DNA from: Burkholderia sp. FERM BP-3421 | Lineage (GTDB): Bacteria; Pseudomonadota; Gammaproteobacteria; Burkholderiales; Burkholderiaceae | Reading direction: 5' to 3' | Assembly (NCBI RefSeq): GCF_028657905.1 | Contig: NZ_CP117781.1 | Coordinates: 806,001-870,000 of the forward strand | Length of the DNA: 64,000 bases | Part shown: piece after piece, positions 44,790 to 54,204 of the stretch | Numbering within the stretch: position 1 is the first letter of the stretch | Layout of the letters: each line of letters opens with the position of its first letter | Notes under the pieces: generated by a model | Database searches by the model: none | Seen by the model: the letters and a program-made list of their open reading frames with translations, nothing else | Told to the model about the DNA's origin: nothing | Translations under genes and position numbers: made by a program

Positions 44790-44820
44790 GCACCATCCGC
44801 GCGAGTCGCGCGGATGGTGC
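44790..44820. terminator. 14-bp perfect hairpin downstream of the 268-aa gene
   Basis: GCACCATCCGCGCG and CGCGCGGATGGTGC flank a 3-nt loop (AGT), 22 bp past the stop. There is no T-run. It is one of the strongest hairpins in the window. Confidence 0.55.
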
Positions 44821-44932
44821 GCCGTTCAGGATCACGCGCGATGCGCGGCGGCCGGCGGGCCGCATCGGTCGGTGGGCGCCGCGCATCGCGGCGGCCCGCC
44901 TGTTGCACTTGCAACCTGACGGAGGACGGTGA

Positions 44933-45160
44933 ATGACGATCATGAATCACTCACGCGAGGCGCTGGCCGCCCAGCGCTTCTTCGAGGCAACACGCAATGT
45001 CGATCAGGCATTCCGGGCGGTACGCGGCGAACACGACGAGGATGCGTCGGGCGAGGCCTACGCCAGCGCGATGTCCCGGCTGGATGAAGCGCTCGACGAG
45101 CTTGCGCGCGCCCAGGCATTGTTCGATTCGGCGGTGCGGGTGTGTGGCCGACGTTATTGA
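44933..45160 (+). CDS. Small hypothetical protein, 75 aa
   Basis: The reading frame starts MTIMNHSREALAAQRFFEAT, with a GGAGGA ribosome-binding site at ideal spacing from ATG 44933. It is helical and acidic (SRLDEALDELARAQALFDS) and looks like a coiled-coil or adaptor-type peptide. No domain recognised. It follows the 268-aa gene after a hairpin. Confidence 0.6.
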   Translation: MTIMNHSREALAAQRFFEATRNVDQAFRAVRGEHDEDASGEAYASAMSRLDEALDELARAQALFDSAVRVCGRRY

Positions 45161-45675
45161 GCAAGGGGCGGCGTGGGTGCGATCGCTGCCGCCGCGCTGG
45201 TGACGGGAGGCGCGGGGCGGCGTGACGTGTCGCGTGCTTGTTTCATGACTCGCACGCTCCTCGTGCGCGGGGCCCGAGGGGGATGTCGTCGAGGTGGTCG
45301 CGCGCATCGTTGATCGGCAGGTTCGACAACGCCTTCTTGCGTTCGTCGATTGGCCAAGGCGCGGCCGCTCGGCCGCGCTTCACTACTGTTCGCGCACGTG
45401 CGCGTTCTTTCAATTGCACCGCCGGCTTGCGATCGCTCGTCTTGAGCGCCGTGCGCGCTGCTTTAACGTTTGATCAGGTTCCTGCACGCCTTCAGGAATC
45501 ACTCGCGCGGCGCGATCGCGGTGGCCGGCGCCTGATCTCGATTGGGTTGGCCGCGATCAAGGCCCGACATGCGCGGGACAACCCGCCTCATCCCAATCAC
45601 GTTGCGTCTCGCGATTCCTGCTAGCCTCCACATCGCTTTTCCGGCTGAAGTTGCGCGGAAGAGGTAAATGATCCG
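45161..45675. other. Intergenic region before the T6SS island
   Basis: About 515 bp with no supported gene. Open frames on both strands are Arg-rich and lack family features. It marks the left border of the lower-GC type VI island and probably holds the vgrG promoter. No repeat or att-like sequence was seen. Confidence 0.5.
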
Positions 45676-48378
45676 ATGGAGGGCGGAATGGGGACGAGAG
45701 AGAGAATCGCGGCCATACGCGGCCGGCTGACGCAGCAGGACCGTCTCCTGAAACTGGATACGCCGGCGGGGAATGACGTTTTGCTACCCCACCGCGTTGT
45801 CGGACGGTCACGGATTGGCCGGGATTTCTTCTTCCTGCTCGACTGCGTATCCACCTCGGGAGATGTCCGGCTCAAAACGCTGATCTCCCAGGGCGTCACT
45901 CTCTGGATTCAGCAGACCGATGGATCTTACCTGCCGCATCACGGCTATGTGCATACAGCGCGCCGGCTTGGGGCGGATGGGCATCTGACAAGTTACCAGC
46001 TCGGTTTTTCCTCGTGGATGCACTTCCTGAGATTCCGTCGCGACCAGCGTCATTGGCAAAGCAAGGCTGCGGACGAAATCATCGCGGACGTCTTCAACCA
46101 GCACCCTCAGGCACGAGGAATGTTCCGGTTTGCGCTTTCGAACGTCCTGCCGGCACGCACATATTGCCGGCAGGACGAGACTGACTGGAACTTCGTCCAC
46201 CGGATTCTCGAGTCCGAAGGACTGTATGGCGTCTGGCGGCAGGCTGTCGACGGCAAATCGCATACGCTGGTCATCACCAACCGTCTGCAGACGCTCGAAC
46301 CGCTTGCGCCGGCAGCCGTCGGATTCCATCGTGCGGGCGTGAACAGCGAGGCCGATGCACTGACGCAATGGTCGGGCACGCGGACACTGCAATCCGTGCT
46401 GCTGTCGACTCGCACCTTCGACTACAAGCATCCTTCGACGCCCGCCAATCCGAAGGGGACATCGATCCCGACGATAGTGAATCAGGGCGCGTTGCCCGCT
46501 TCAATCGAGGTCTATGAATACACCGGCGGGTACACGTTTCGGGAACAGAGGCGTGGTGATCAGCTGTCGACGATCCGCGTGGAGGAGTGGGAGTCTCGGG
46601 CCAAGCGCTTTCACGGTGTGGGCAGTCTGCGCGCAATGGATGCGGGCCGGCGCTTTACGTTGACCGGTCATCCCGAGCACGATCGGGACGCAGTGGACCA
46701 GAACGAATTTGCGAGCATCGAGGTTGAGTGGGCCATTGAGAACAATCTTCCTCTCGCAGGGCACGAAGCGAACTATCCGCACAGCCTGAGTAACCCGTTC
46801 GCCCGCGCCCTCGCCGACGATCCCGGTGAGGCATTCGGCGTGAATCACGTGGACGGATCCACCGGCGTCTATCGGATTTGCGTTGAGGCGCAGCGCACGA
46901 CGGTGCCGTACCGAAGCCCATTCGAACATCGCAAGCCCGAAGCGAAGCTGGAATCAGCAATCGTGGTGGGACCAAAAGGCAGGGAGTGCTACACCGATGA
47001 GCTGAACCGGGTGAAGGTGCGGTTCATCTGGGACCGGCTCGACGAAGCCGACGAGCGGGCATCATGCTGGGTGCGCGTGGCGCAGTCCGATACCGGGGAG
47101 GGTTATGGCGGTGTCCACATGCCGCGCGTGGGTGAGGAACTGCTCATCGGTCACATCGGAAATGATATAGACCGCCCGATCGCGCTTCATCGCGTCTACA
47201 ACGGCGTGAGGAAACCGATGTGGCACTCGAACGGCCTGCTGTCCGGCTATCAGTCCCAAGAGCACGGTGGAGGCGGCGGCTACAACCAGCAGGTGATGGA
47301 TGATTCGACGGGCCAGCCGCGGATGCGGGTCATGAGCAGCCACGGCATGAGCGGCCTGCATCTCGGCTATCAAATCGTCCAGGACGGTAATTCACGTGGC
47401 GCGTATACCGGTAGCGGCTTTACCTTGCGTACGGACTACGCCGGCGCGGTCCACGCGGGCGAGGGATTGTTTCTCAGTACCCATCAGATCGACGTCGATG
47501 GCCAGCCGCTCGATACCACCGAGCCGCGTGAGATTCTGGCACGCGCAGATCTGCTGATCGAATCGCTTTCTTCGGCAAGTTTGACCGCCGGGGCTGAGCA
47601 TATGAAGCCTGGCCGTGAGGTGCTCTCGCAGTTCGCGAAGGCCACTCAGCACAGTAAGGCGGGGGTAGTCGGCGGCGGCAACACGGCAGGCGGCGGGACA
47701 GGTAATGCGAATGCGTTCTCCAAGCCCATCTTGCTTGGATCGAGTCAGGAGTGCATGGGATTTACCACGGGTGCTTCGTCGCAGATGGTTGCAGACGAGC
47801 ATCTGAATTTCGTGAGCGGCAAGGATACTTACTGGGCCGTTGGAAGATCGCTGGTTGCGAGTGTCGCAGAGAAAATCAGCGTGTTCGTCCAGCGCGCCGG
47901 CATGAAACTGATCGCCGGAAAAGGCACGGTCGATATCTTGGCGCTGACCGATCAGATGCGATTGTTCTCCGAACTCGGCCTGAGGCTCAAGAGCCGTAAC
48001 GGCTGTATCGAGATCGACGCGAAAACCGAGCTGATGCTCAAATGCGGCGGCTCATATATTCGCATCACCTCCGAAGGTATCGAGGACGGCACGCGCGGGA
48101 CACGCACGATCAAGTCGGCTGCATTCAGTAGGCAGGGGCCGGGTTCGGTGGCCGAGCACATGAACAGCCTCGAGACGCCGGCGTTCAACGACAAATACCT
48201 TTTGCGCGACCGGATCACGGGCGATCCGCTCAAGAATCATCCCTACGAGATAGTGCGTGGGGACGGCACGCGTCTGACGGGAGTCACGGATGAATTCGGC
48301 CATACGGCCGAGCAGAAAAGCAACGATATCGAAACCGTGATGATTCGGGCGCTGCGTCGTGGTGTGAGCAAGGGATGA
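45676..48378 (+). CDS. vgrG: Type VI secretion spike protein VgrG with a C-terminal adaptor-like tail
   Basis: This 900-aa protein has the gp27-like base (about residues 20-400), the gp5 OB-fold (VRVAQSDTGEGYGGVHMPRVGEELLIGHIGNDIDRPIALHRVYN, about 455-510), a DUF2345 beta-helix region (about 650-830), and a last segment (about 845-900: LLRDRITGDPLKNHPYEIVRGDGTRLTGVTDEFGHTA) resembling transthyretin-like adaptor domains that hold Tle lipases on VgrG. The next gene, 10 bp on, encodes such a lipase. VgrG caps the Hcp tube and carries effectors into target cells. ATG 45688, behind a GGAGGG site, is an alternative start. Confidence 0.93.
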   Translation: MEGGMGTRERIAAIRGRLTQQDRLLKLDTPAGNDVLLPHRVVGRSRIGRDFFFLLDCVSTSGDVRLKTLISQGVTLWIQQTDGSYLPHHGYVHTARRLGADGHLTSYQLGFSSWMHFLRFRRDQRHWQSKAADEIIADVFNQHPQARGMFRFALSNVLPARTYCRQDETDWNFVHRILESEGLYGVWRQAVDGKSHTLVITNRLQTLEPLAPAAVGFHRAGVNSEADALTQWSGTRTLQSVLLSTRTFDYKHPSTPANPKGTSIPTIVNQGALPASIEVYEYTGGYTFREQRRGDQLSTIRVEEWESRAKRFHGVGSLRAMDAGRRFTLTGHPEHDRDAVDQNEFASIEVEWAIENNLPLAGHEANYPHSLSNPFARALADDPGEAFGVNHVDGSTGVYRICVEAQRTTVPYRSPFEHRKPEAKLESAIVVGPKGRECYTDELNRVKVRFIWDRLDEADERASCWVRVAQSDTGEGYGGVHMPRVGEELLIGHIGNDIDRPIALHRVYNGVRKPMWHSNGLLSGYQSQEHGGGGGYNQQVMDDSTGQPRMRVMSSHGMSGLHLGYQIVQDGNSRGAYTGSGFTLRTDYAGAVHAGEGLFLSTHQIDVDGQPLDTTEPREILARADLLIESLSSASLTAGAEHMKPGREVLSQFAKATQHSKAGVVGGGNTAGGGTGNANAFSKPILLGSSQECMGFTTGASSQMVADEHLNFVSGKDTYWAVGRSLVASVAEKISVFVQRAGMKLIAGKGTVDILALTDQMRLFSELGLRLKSRNGCIEIDAKTELMLKCGGSYIRITSEGIEDGTRGTRTIKSAAFSRQGPGSVAEHMNSLETPAFNDKYLLRDRITGDPLKNHPYEIVRGDGTRLTGVTDEFGHTAEQKSNDIETVMIRALRRGVSKG

Positions 48379-49981
48379 GCGAGCATCCATGAGCGACAAC
48401 CATTCCGACGGCCCGGGGGCGACGGACCAAACGTTCGGCGGCGACGATGCCGGAGTTGTCCGCCTTGCGTCGCGGACCGATGTGGACGGCCACTCATCGG
48501 CCCGTGCGCCCTTGACGCCAGCCGACGACACCCGCGCGAAGGAGAGCTTGCACGACCTGCGTCCGATCATTCCCGTGATTTTCATACCCGGTGTGATGGG
48601 TTCGCCATTGGCCACCAAGGACAGTGGAGACGCGGCATGGTCCCCACCGAATACCGACACGATGGGCGCAATACTTGGCGCGTTGTGTTCGCTCGTCGCC
48701 GGATGGTTTCGCAGCGCGTCGTCTCGCGAAGCGCTTTTCGATCCCGATAGCGTGACGGTGACGCCGTTCGGTCCGCTCATCGATCTCGGGAAGCAGGATC
48801 CGATTACCGGGGAGGAGGCGCGGCGGCGTGGGTGGGGCTCTGTCTACCGGACGGGTTATCAGCCTGTTCTGCTGTGGCTCGAACAGCAATTGAATAACCC
48901 TATGCTGCTTGGTGAGCCGCAGGGCGTGTGGGTGGACTCCGATCCTGACGGCAAAAAATGGACGCTCCACCCCGTACTGGGCACAGATCCGACGACCTAC
49001 GGTGCCATTGGGGCAGGTCAGGCGATCACGATGGACTCCGCGGAATTCAATCGATTCTCGAAATTTCGTTACCGGGTCTACGCAATCGGATACAACTGGC
49101 TGCAGTCGAACGACTTCTCGGGGCGTGATGTTGTAGATGGTCTGGATATTCTCGATCCACAGACAAAGAAAACGACGCGGCTGATGGGTGTCAGCGAGAT
49201 CTGTCAGGAGAACGATACTGGCAAGGCCATCATCCTGACACACTCGATGGGCGGCTTAGTGGCTCGCTTCGCCGTGATGAATCATGGGCTTGACGGCCTC
49301 GCGCATGGGATATTTCATGGGTGTCAACCTGCCACCGGCGCCCCGCTCGCAGCCAAGAGATTCAAGACAGGCGGCGGTCCAGAGGGCGGGTTCAATGGTT
49401 TCGTCAATGGCAGTCTGCTGGGACGCGATGCTGACGAATTCATAGCGGTGGTGGCGAACGCATCGGGACCGCTGGAACTGACGCCGATGCCCGATTATCA
49501 CAATGGTGCCCCGTGGTGGATTTTTGCTCGACCGGACGGGCAGGTGTTAATGCAGTTCCCGGAAGACGGCGATGTATATAACGAGCTGTATGTAAATTCG
49601 CGGTGGTATGGTTTGCTGCCGGCAGATAAACAGCTCGATCCCGCTGGAATCGTGAAAAAACGGCTCGATAGAGATCGTAATCACAAAACAGTATCAGGCA
49701 ACTACAAAGAGAACATGCTGGCTGTCGTAACTCGGCAGAGCCAATTGAAGAACCAGTACCACGGCAAGACGTATGTGGCCTATGGCCAAGGGGGGCTTGA
49801 CTTTGGGCTGCCGTTGGCAAACCCGACCGATGTGGTCAACGACAAGAGCACGCCAGTCATTGAAAGAGGGGATCCGACCAAGGCGCTGCTGACTTGGGGT
49901 AACGCAGTTTGGATCGGTGACGTGCCATCGGACGTCACGGCGGATGACCTTAAGACGGCGAGGTTGCTGCACGACTCGGGC

Positions 49982-49985
49982 CTAG
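49982..49985. repeat. Left 4-bp target-site duplication (CTAG) of the IS
   Basis: The same CTAG stands at 51336-51339 directly after the right inverted repeat. Deletion of one copy plus the IS reconstructs the effector reading frame exactly, which supports a simple, recent insertion. Confidence 0.9.
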
Positions 49986-51335
49986 CAGGCTGTTGAATTT
50001 GGATACGGTGTAAACGGGCCCTGAGGGCGGTGCGTTAGAGATATCGTGTTCATGATCTTGAGCAGGCGAGAGCGATGCGCGGAATGGACGAGATGCAAGA
50101 ACCGCTGTTCACGACGGTGAAGCTGGAAGACTTCGTGCCGGCCGATCATCCGTTGCGACCGCTTCGGTTGCTGGTCAATCAAGCGCTGAAGCGACTTAAC
50201 GGATTGTTCGGCACGATTTATGCGGACAGCGGCCGTGCGTCGATTCCCCCCGAGAAGCTGCTGCGTGCGTTGCTGCTGCAGGTGCTGTACTCGGTGCGCA
50301 GCGAGCGCATGCTGATGGAGCAGATGCGCTACAACCTGCTGTTCCGCTGGTTCGTCGGACTGGCGATCGAAGACGCCGTCTGGGACCACTCGGTGTTCTC
50401 CAAGAACCGGGATCGTCTGCTCGAGCACGAAGTGGTCGAAGCGTTCTTTACCGAAGTCATGAGCTTGGCCGACAAGCAAGGGCTGCTCTCCAGAGAACAC
50501 TTCTCGGTTGATGGCACGCTGATCCAGGCGTGGGCCAGCCACAAGAGCTTCCGGCCCAAGGACGGTTCGGACGATCCACCGGCCGGCGGTGGCCGCAATG
50601 TCGACACCGACTGGAAGGGCAAGCGGCGCAGCAACGACACGCATGAATCGAGCACTGATCCGGATGCGCGCCTGTTCCGAAAGGGGCGGCAAAGCGGAGC
50701 CATCCTTTGTTATCAGGGGCACATCCTGATGGAGAACCGCTCGGGCTTGGTGGTGGGCGCAGTGGTCAGTCACGCGGACGGTTTCGGCGAACGCGCGAGT
50801 GCATTGCGCCTGCTCGATTGCGTACCGGGTCGTCACGCCAAGACGCTCGGTGCCGACAAGGGTTACGACATGCGCGACTTTGTGCGGGATTGCCGAACGC
50901 GCAAAGTGACGCCGCACGTCGCGCGCAACGACACGCATCAAGGCGGCAGCGCGATCGACGGACGGACGTCGCGGCACGCCGGTTATGGCATCAGCCAAGT
51001 GATTCGCAAGCGCATCGAAGAGCACTTCGGCTGGGGCAAGACCGTCGGCAGGATTCGGCAGACCGCGTATCGCGGCATCAAGCGGGTCGACCAGCACTTC
51101 AAGCTGACGATGCTGGCGAGCAACCTGACTCGAATGGCCCGAATACTGGCAGCGGTGCCGCAAGGAGCCACGCGATGAGCCGCCCGAGCGCAGCAGTTGC
51201 GTGGCAACGCGCCGGCCGGTCCGCTCTCCAGCGGCGCATCCGGCACGATCCGTCTGCAACTCAGCGGCCAATCGCATACGAAACCCTTTTAAACCGTGCC
51301 CCGATCGCCAAAGCGAGGCGCTTTTCAACAGCCTG
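49986..51335 (+). mobile_element. IS5-family insertion sequence (1350 bp) inside the T6SS effector gene
   Basis: Both ends carry the same 12-bp inverted repeat (CAGGCTGTTGAA left, TTCAACAGCCTG right). The flanks are the 4-bp target duplication CTAG at 49982-49985 and 51336-51339, matching the YTAR target of the IS5 group. One transposase gene fills most of the element, so it looks complete and possibly active. Confidence 0.95.
50075..51178 (+). CDS. IS5-family transposase
   Basis: This 367-aa DDE transposase starts MRGMDEMQEPLFTTVKLEDF. D146 (FSVDGTLIQAWASHKSFR) and D261 (LGADKGYDMRDF) are the catalytic aspartates, and the C-terminal glutamate lies in RIEEHFGWGKT (residues 314-324). Its length is normal and the frame intact. 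It is read in the same direction as the effector it interrupts. About 90 bp before it and 157 bp after it complete the element. Confidence 0.95.
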   Translation: MRGMDEMQEPLFTTVKLEDFVPADHPLRPLRLLVNQALKRLNGLFGTIYADSGRASIPPEKLLRALLLQVLYSVRSERMLMEQMRYNLLFRWFVGLAIEDAVWDHSVFSKNRDRLLEHEVVEAFFTEVMSLADKQGLLSREHFSVDGTLIQAWASHKSFRPKDGSDDPPAGGGRNVDTDWKGKRRSNDTHESSTDPDARLFRKGRQSGAILCYQGHILMENRSGLVVGAVVSHADGFGERASALRLLDCVPGRHAKTLGADKGYDMRDFVRDCRTRKVTPHVARNDTHQGGSAIDGRTSRHAGYGISQVIRKRIEEHFGWGKTVGRIRQTAYRGIKRVDQHFKLTMLASNLTRMARILAAVPQGATR

Positions 51336-51676
51336 CTAGGGGAGATTCGCGTACTGGCAGAGAAGCATGGCCTCAGCGTGACTTTCGCAGTCCAAAAGAC
51401 AAATATATTGCCGGAAGTGAGTGAGAAGACTGACTGGTCTCAGGTAACAGCCAAAACGGGGATCATCCGTGGTGACGGAACCGTGCCAGTGTGGTCGGCC
51501 GATGCTCAGGCGAGAGGGCTGAGGCCCGGAGTACCGGGTGATAGGGCTAAGGGGGTCCGGATGGCATTTGTGCAGGGCGGATACCAACACATGAACAGCT
51601 ATGTGCATCCATGGACCCAGTGGGCGATGCTCTATAGCCTGGTTCAGATCGTGAAGGATATCGACGTGCCGGAATC

Positions 51677-52717
51677 ATGCTGATGGTTCGTCTCTTCCAC
51701 TTTCTCTTCTTGTTGATAGGTCCTTGCGCTTGTTCGCTCGCCCTTTCCGGGGAATCAACGATGAACAATCCGATGCTGTCCAAAATGCGGCCGTGGTGTA
51801 TTGGTCGCCTCGTGTTCGATCGACCGGTGTCCAGCGAGATTTCCGACGAGAAGTTTTCGTATCGCGGCGACAGGTTTGTCACGACTCACGATGTTTCATC
51901 TGATGTCTATCGCAAAATAGTCGGCGCGCGAGAGAACCAACTACGGACCAAGCAGCGCGTGAATCCCGTCAATTTGGATGAGAAGACAGGAAAGGCGTGG
52001 TTGGAAAAAGCATTTTCTCCTGTTAGAGATTCAAGGGTATTCATCTATCAGGAAGGGGTGGCGAAAGTTAAGTTGCCGTTCAAGTCGGAAGGCTATTTCT
52101 TCGCTGGTCGCACACTCTTTCATACGACTGGTGGAATTGGAGAAGATGGTCTTTACGACGCCGAGAACATATACAACGACATCTATCGACGCATCAAGGC
52201 ACGCGATAACTGGGCAGTGCCCACGGAATCGGGCTTCTGCATAGACGGTGGGATCGTTACCGGATCCTCGACTTACACCGAGGAAGTCAGCCAGTCATTC
52301 GCGCTGATGCCGGGGCGGCCTGCGTTGCTACTGATTAAGCTGCGCGATTCGATGGACGACGACCAGGCTCAACCGCTCACCAAAAATCTGGCCGCGCTGC
52401 GCGCGCAACTCGATCGCATGCCGGGGAGCTATCGCATTCTGCGCAAGGGCAAGCGGGTGGTCGCCGGGATGAGCGCCGAGGAAGTGCTTTTTGCGCTTCA
52501 GGACGGCCCGGTTACGGTCTACCGCTTCTATCTGCTGGCGCCGGGCAATCCTGCCACGCTTGCACAACCGCATACCTCGGTCGAGTTGCTGATGGGCAAC
52601 GCTTCTCGAAGCGATCTGCCGTCCGATGAGGCGACGTCCCCGGTCGACGAGGCGGGAGCGCTGCAGCTATGGGACACGCTGCTGAATAGCCTCCGCCCGC
52701 GACCTGACACAGTGTAG
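51677..52717 (+). CDS. Probable immunity protein for the Tle lipase (Tli-type)
   Basis: This 346-aa protein begins with a hydrophobic export signal (FHFLFLLIGPCACSLALSG), so it should reach the periplasm, perhaps as a lipoprotein. The central ESGFCIDGGIVTGSS and the N-terminal CIGRLVFDRP resemble the Tli4-type immunity family. Its ATG overlaps the effector stop by 7 bp, so it was translationally coupled to the effector. With the effector now split, immunity is still intact in sequence. Matching to the Tli4 family is by recall of motif, not a search. Confidence 0.82.
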   Translation: MLMVRLFHFLFLLIGPCACSLALSGESTMNNPMLSKMRPWCIGRLVFDRPVSSEISDEKFSYRGDRFVTTHDVSSDVYRKIVGARENQLRTKQRVNPVNLDEKTGKAWLEKAFSPVRDSRVFIYQEGVAKVKLPFKSEGYFFAGRTLFHTTGGIGEDGLYDAENIYNDIYRRIKARDNWAVPTESGFCIDGGIVTGSSTYTEEVSQSFALMPGRPALLLIKLRDSMDDDQAQPLTKNLAALRAQLDRMPGSYRILRKGKRVVAGMSAEEVLFALQDGPVTVYRFYLLAPGNPATLAQPHTSVELLMGNASRSDLPSDEATSPVDEAGALQLWDTLLNSLRPRPDTV

Positions 52718-52726
52718 GAGGCGCAA

Positions 52727-53014
52727 ATGCGGCGCTATGACATCGTGAAAGGCGACAAGACGACGGTAGGCGGCATCGTGCAAGGCGGTGATAGTTGCGA
52801 CCGGCTCGGTGCGCGCGAGCAGGCTTATGAAAACGATCCGATCCTGTGTCCGGTCTGCGAGGCCGTCGGTGTGATCAAGTGCGAAGGCGCGCGCATTTCC
52901 ATGACCGGTCCCGATGGGCGGCAGGCGGCCCTGAGCGATGATCTGTGCGTTTGCCTTTGTTCCCCGCATCCTCGTCTCGTTCCGTCGCAAACGACATCCT
53001 ACGTCGACATATAG
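52727..53014 (+). CDS. PAAR-domain protein of the type VI spike
   Basis: The 95-aa protein matches the PAAR pattern of short spike tips: GDKTTVGGIVQGGD, DPILCPVCEAVGVI and TGPDGRQAALSDDLCVCLC. The Cys/His-rich apex binds a metal in the family and sharpens the VgrG tip. It is the last gene of the island, 9 bp after the immunity gene, and so was presumably expressed with it. It lacks any extra toxic domain. Confidence 0.9.
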   Translation: MRRYDIVKGDKTTVGGIVQGGDSCDRLGAREQAYENDPILCPVCEAVGVIKCEGARISMTGPDGRQAALSDDLCVCLCSPHPRLVPSQTTSYVDI

Positions 53015-53133
53015 GCGGCCGCGCATATCGGCAGTCGGCCCGGTCCGGCCCGCTCCGGTGCGCCGCGGGCGTCCTCACCCAGGACGGGAGAGGGCGCAAC
53101 CCAACGCGTTTCATGGACAGCAACAGTCGCCTT

Positions 53134-53157
53134 CGTTATATTTATAAAAATATAACG
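53134..53157. promoter_or_regulatory. AT-rich perfect inverted repeat upstream of the M24 gene
   Basis: Arms CGTTATATTT (53134-53143) and AAATATAACG (53148-53157) flank the loop ATAA, ending 9 bp before the ATG at 53167. The surrounding DNA is GC-rich, so this AT palindrome stands out. It could be an operator or an RNA hairpin over the translation start region. Confidence 0.5.
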
Positions 53158-53166
53158 GGGACATTC

Positions 53167-53844
53167 ATGAACATCGAGATGCAGCAAAGTGGCGCGGGCA
53201 AGCAGGCGGTCGGAAGCGCGTTTGTGCTGGAGCAGATGCGATTCGCCCGCGACAGGACCTGGGAAGTCGTCGAGCGCGTCGCGCAAGCGATCGAGCCGGG
53301 CATGCGGGAATCGGAAGCCGTCGCGCATTGCAAGGACGTGATCGCGACGTTGGGTGCCGATCGCATCTGGCATCCGGTCATCATCCGTTTCGGCGAAAAC
53401 ACACTGAAAACCTTCAAGCAGCGTTCGGACGACGATCCGCGCCTGCATGCCGACGATATCTTCTTCATCGATCTCGGCGTCGTCTGGAACGGCCACGAGG
53501 GTGACGCCGGCGCGACCTTCGTGGTGGGCGCGGATGAGGAGAAGCGCGCGTGCGCGTCGGCCGCCCGCATGCTGTTCGACGAGGTCGAGCAGCGCTGGCG
53601 CGACGGCGGCGTCGCCGGTACCGCGCTTTATGCATTCGCGGAGCAGCGCGCGGCCGAGATGGGCTGGCGTCTGAACCTGGATATCAAGGGGCATCGCGTC
53701 TCGGATTTTCCGCACGCGATCTACAAGGCGGGGAATCTCGGGGATTTCGACGCGTGTCCCGACGCCGGCCTGTGGATCCTGGAAATCCAGCTCGCGCATC
53801 CGACCCGGCCGTTCGGCGCTTTCTACGAAGACCTGCTGGTCTGA
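53167..53844 (+). CDS. M24-family metallopeptidase (creatinase/Xaa-Pro aminopeptidase fold)
   Basis: This 225-aa protein has the five metal ligands of the pita-bread fold in order: D102 (FFIDLGVVWNG), D113 (EGDAGATF), H176 (KGHRVSDFPH), E206 (WILEIQLAHP) and E221 (GAFYEDLLV). It is much shorter than standard aminopeptidase P because the N-terminal domain is missing, so it is the bare catalytic domain. Substrate unknown. The chosen ATG is close behind an inverted repeat; upstream in-frame sequence is not family-like. It is placed between the T6SS island and the autotransporter and may not belong to either. Confidence 0.82.
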   Translation: MNIEMQQSGAGKQAVGSAFVLEQMRFARDRTWEVVERVAQAIEPGMRESEAVAHCKDVIATLGADRIWHPVIIRFGENTLKTFKQRSDDDPRLHADDIFFIDLGVVWNGHEGDAGATFVVGADEEKRACASAARMLFDEVEQRWRDGGVAGTALYAFAEQRAAEMGWRLNLDIKGHRVSDFPHAIYKAGNLGDFDACPDAGLWILEIQLAHPTRPFGAFYEDLLV

Positions 53845-54204
53845 CGCGGTGGCCGCCCGGGTGGGCGGCATGGATGGACGAACGGCGCGGCATCGGCCGG
53901 CGGGTCCGGTGTGGTCGCGTCGCGCAACTGAAGGAGTATGGTGTGCCCTTGCTTTTCTCGTCGGTCCGGGCGGCGCGCGTGGGGCCACGTCGATCGGCGC
54001 TACGCACCGCCGCGATCCTGACGCGGGTTCAAGCGTCGCATTGCCGTTGGCGCGCGACCGCGGCGTTGAAGAGGCCGTCGACTAGGTCGGGTGGATTGTC
54101 GGCGAGCAGGCCGAAGATCATGGCCGCAATCCCAATGCGCTAGCGTTACCGGCACCCAAATTGCTCGGTATTCCATCAATGCGGGCCATCGGATATCACC
54201 TGAA
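53845..54204. other. Intergenic stretch with a possible gene remnant
   Basis: About 360 bp between the M24 gene and the autotransporter stop. On the minus strand, 54029-54139, a short frame ends with AAMIFGLLADNPPDLVDGLF and then TGA, with a stop (TAG) just upstream and good codon use. It looks like the C-terminal scrap of an unknown gene. Nothing else is supported. Confidence 0.4.

Larger units (their letters stand above)
48389..51683 (+). pseudogene. Tle-type phospholipase effector gene split by an IS5-family insertion
   Basis: Joining 48389-49985 to 51340-51683 restores one uninterrupted 646-codon frame: the junction reads GAC TCG GGC CTA GGG GAG, exact after removal of the IS and one copy of the CTAG target duplication. 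The product is an alpha/beta hydrolase of LCAT/PGAP1-like type. Nucleophile S286 lies in ILTHSMGGLVARF; the likely acid D578 in RGDGTVPVWSADAQ and base H616 in GYQHMNSYVHP lie beyond the insertion. The 5' fragment (49996 stop) ends after residue 535 and should be inactive. It sits between vgrG and an immunity gene, so it was the toxic cargo that hydrolyses phospholipids of target cells. Confidence 0.9.

Noticed and set aside
44787..44820. The perfect hairpin after the 268-aa gene as a CRISPR-like or tRNA-like structure
   Set aside because: Single copy, 3-nt loop, no repeat series, no tRNA features; kept only as a terminator-like hairpin.
45238..45624. A 128-codon plus-strand frame upstream of vgrG
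   Set aside because: Arg/Ser-rich composition, no start signal and no recognised domain.
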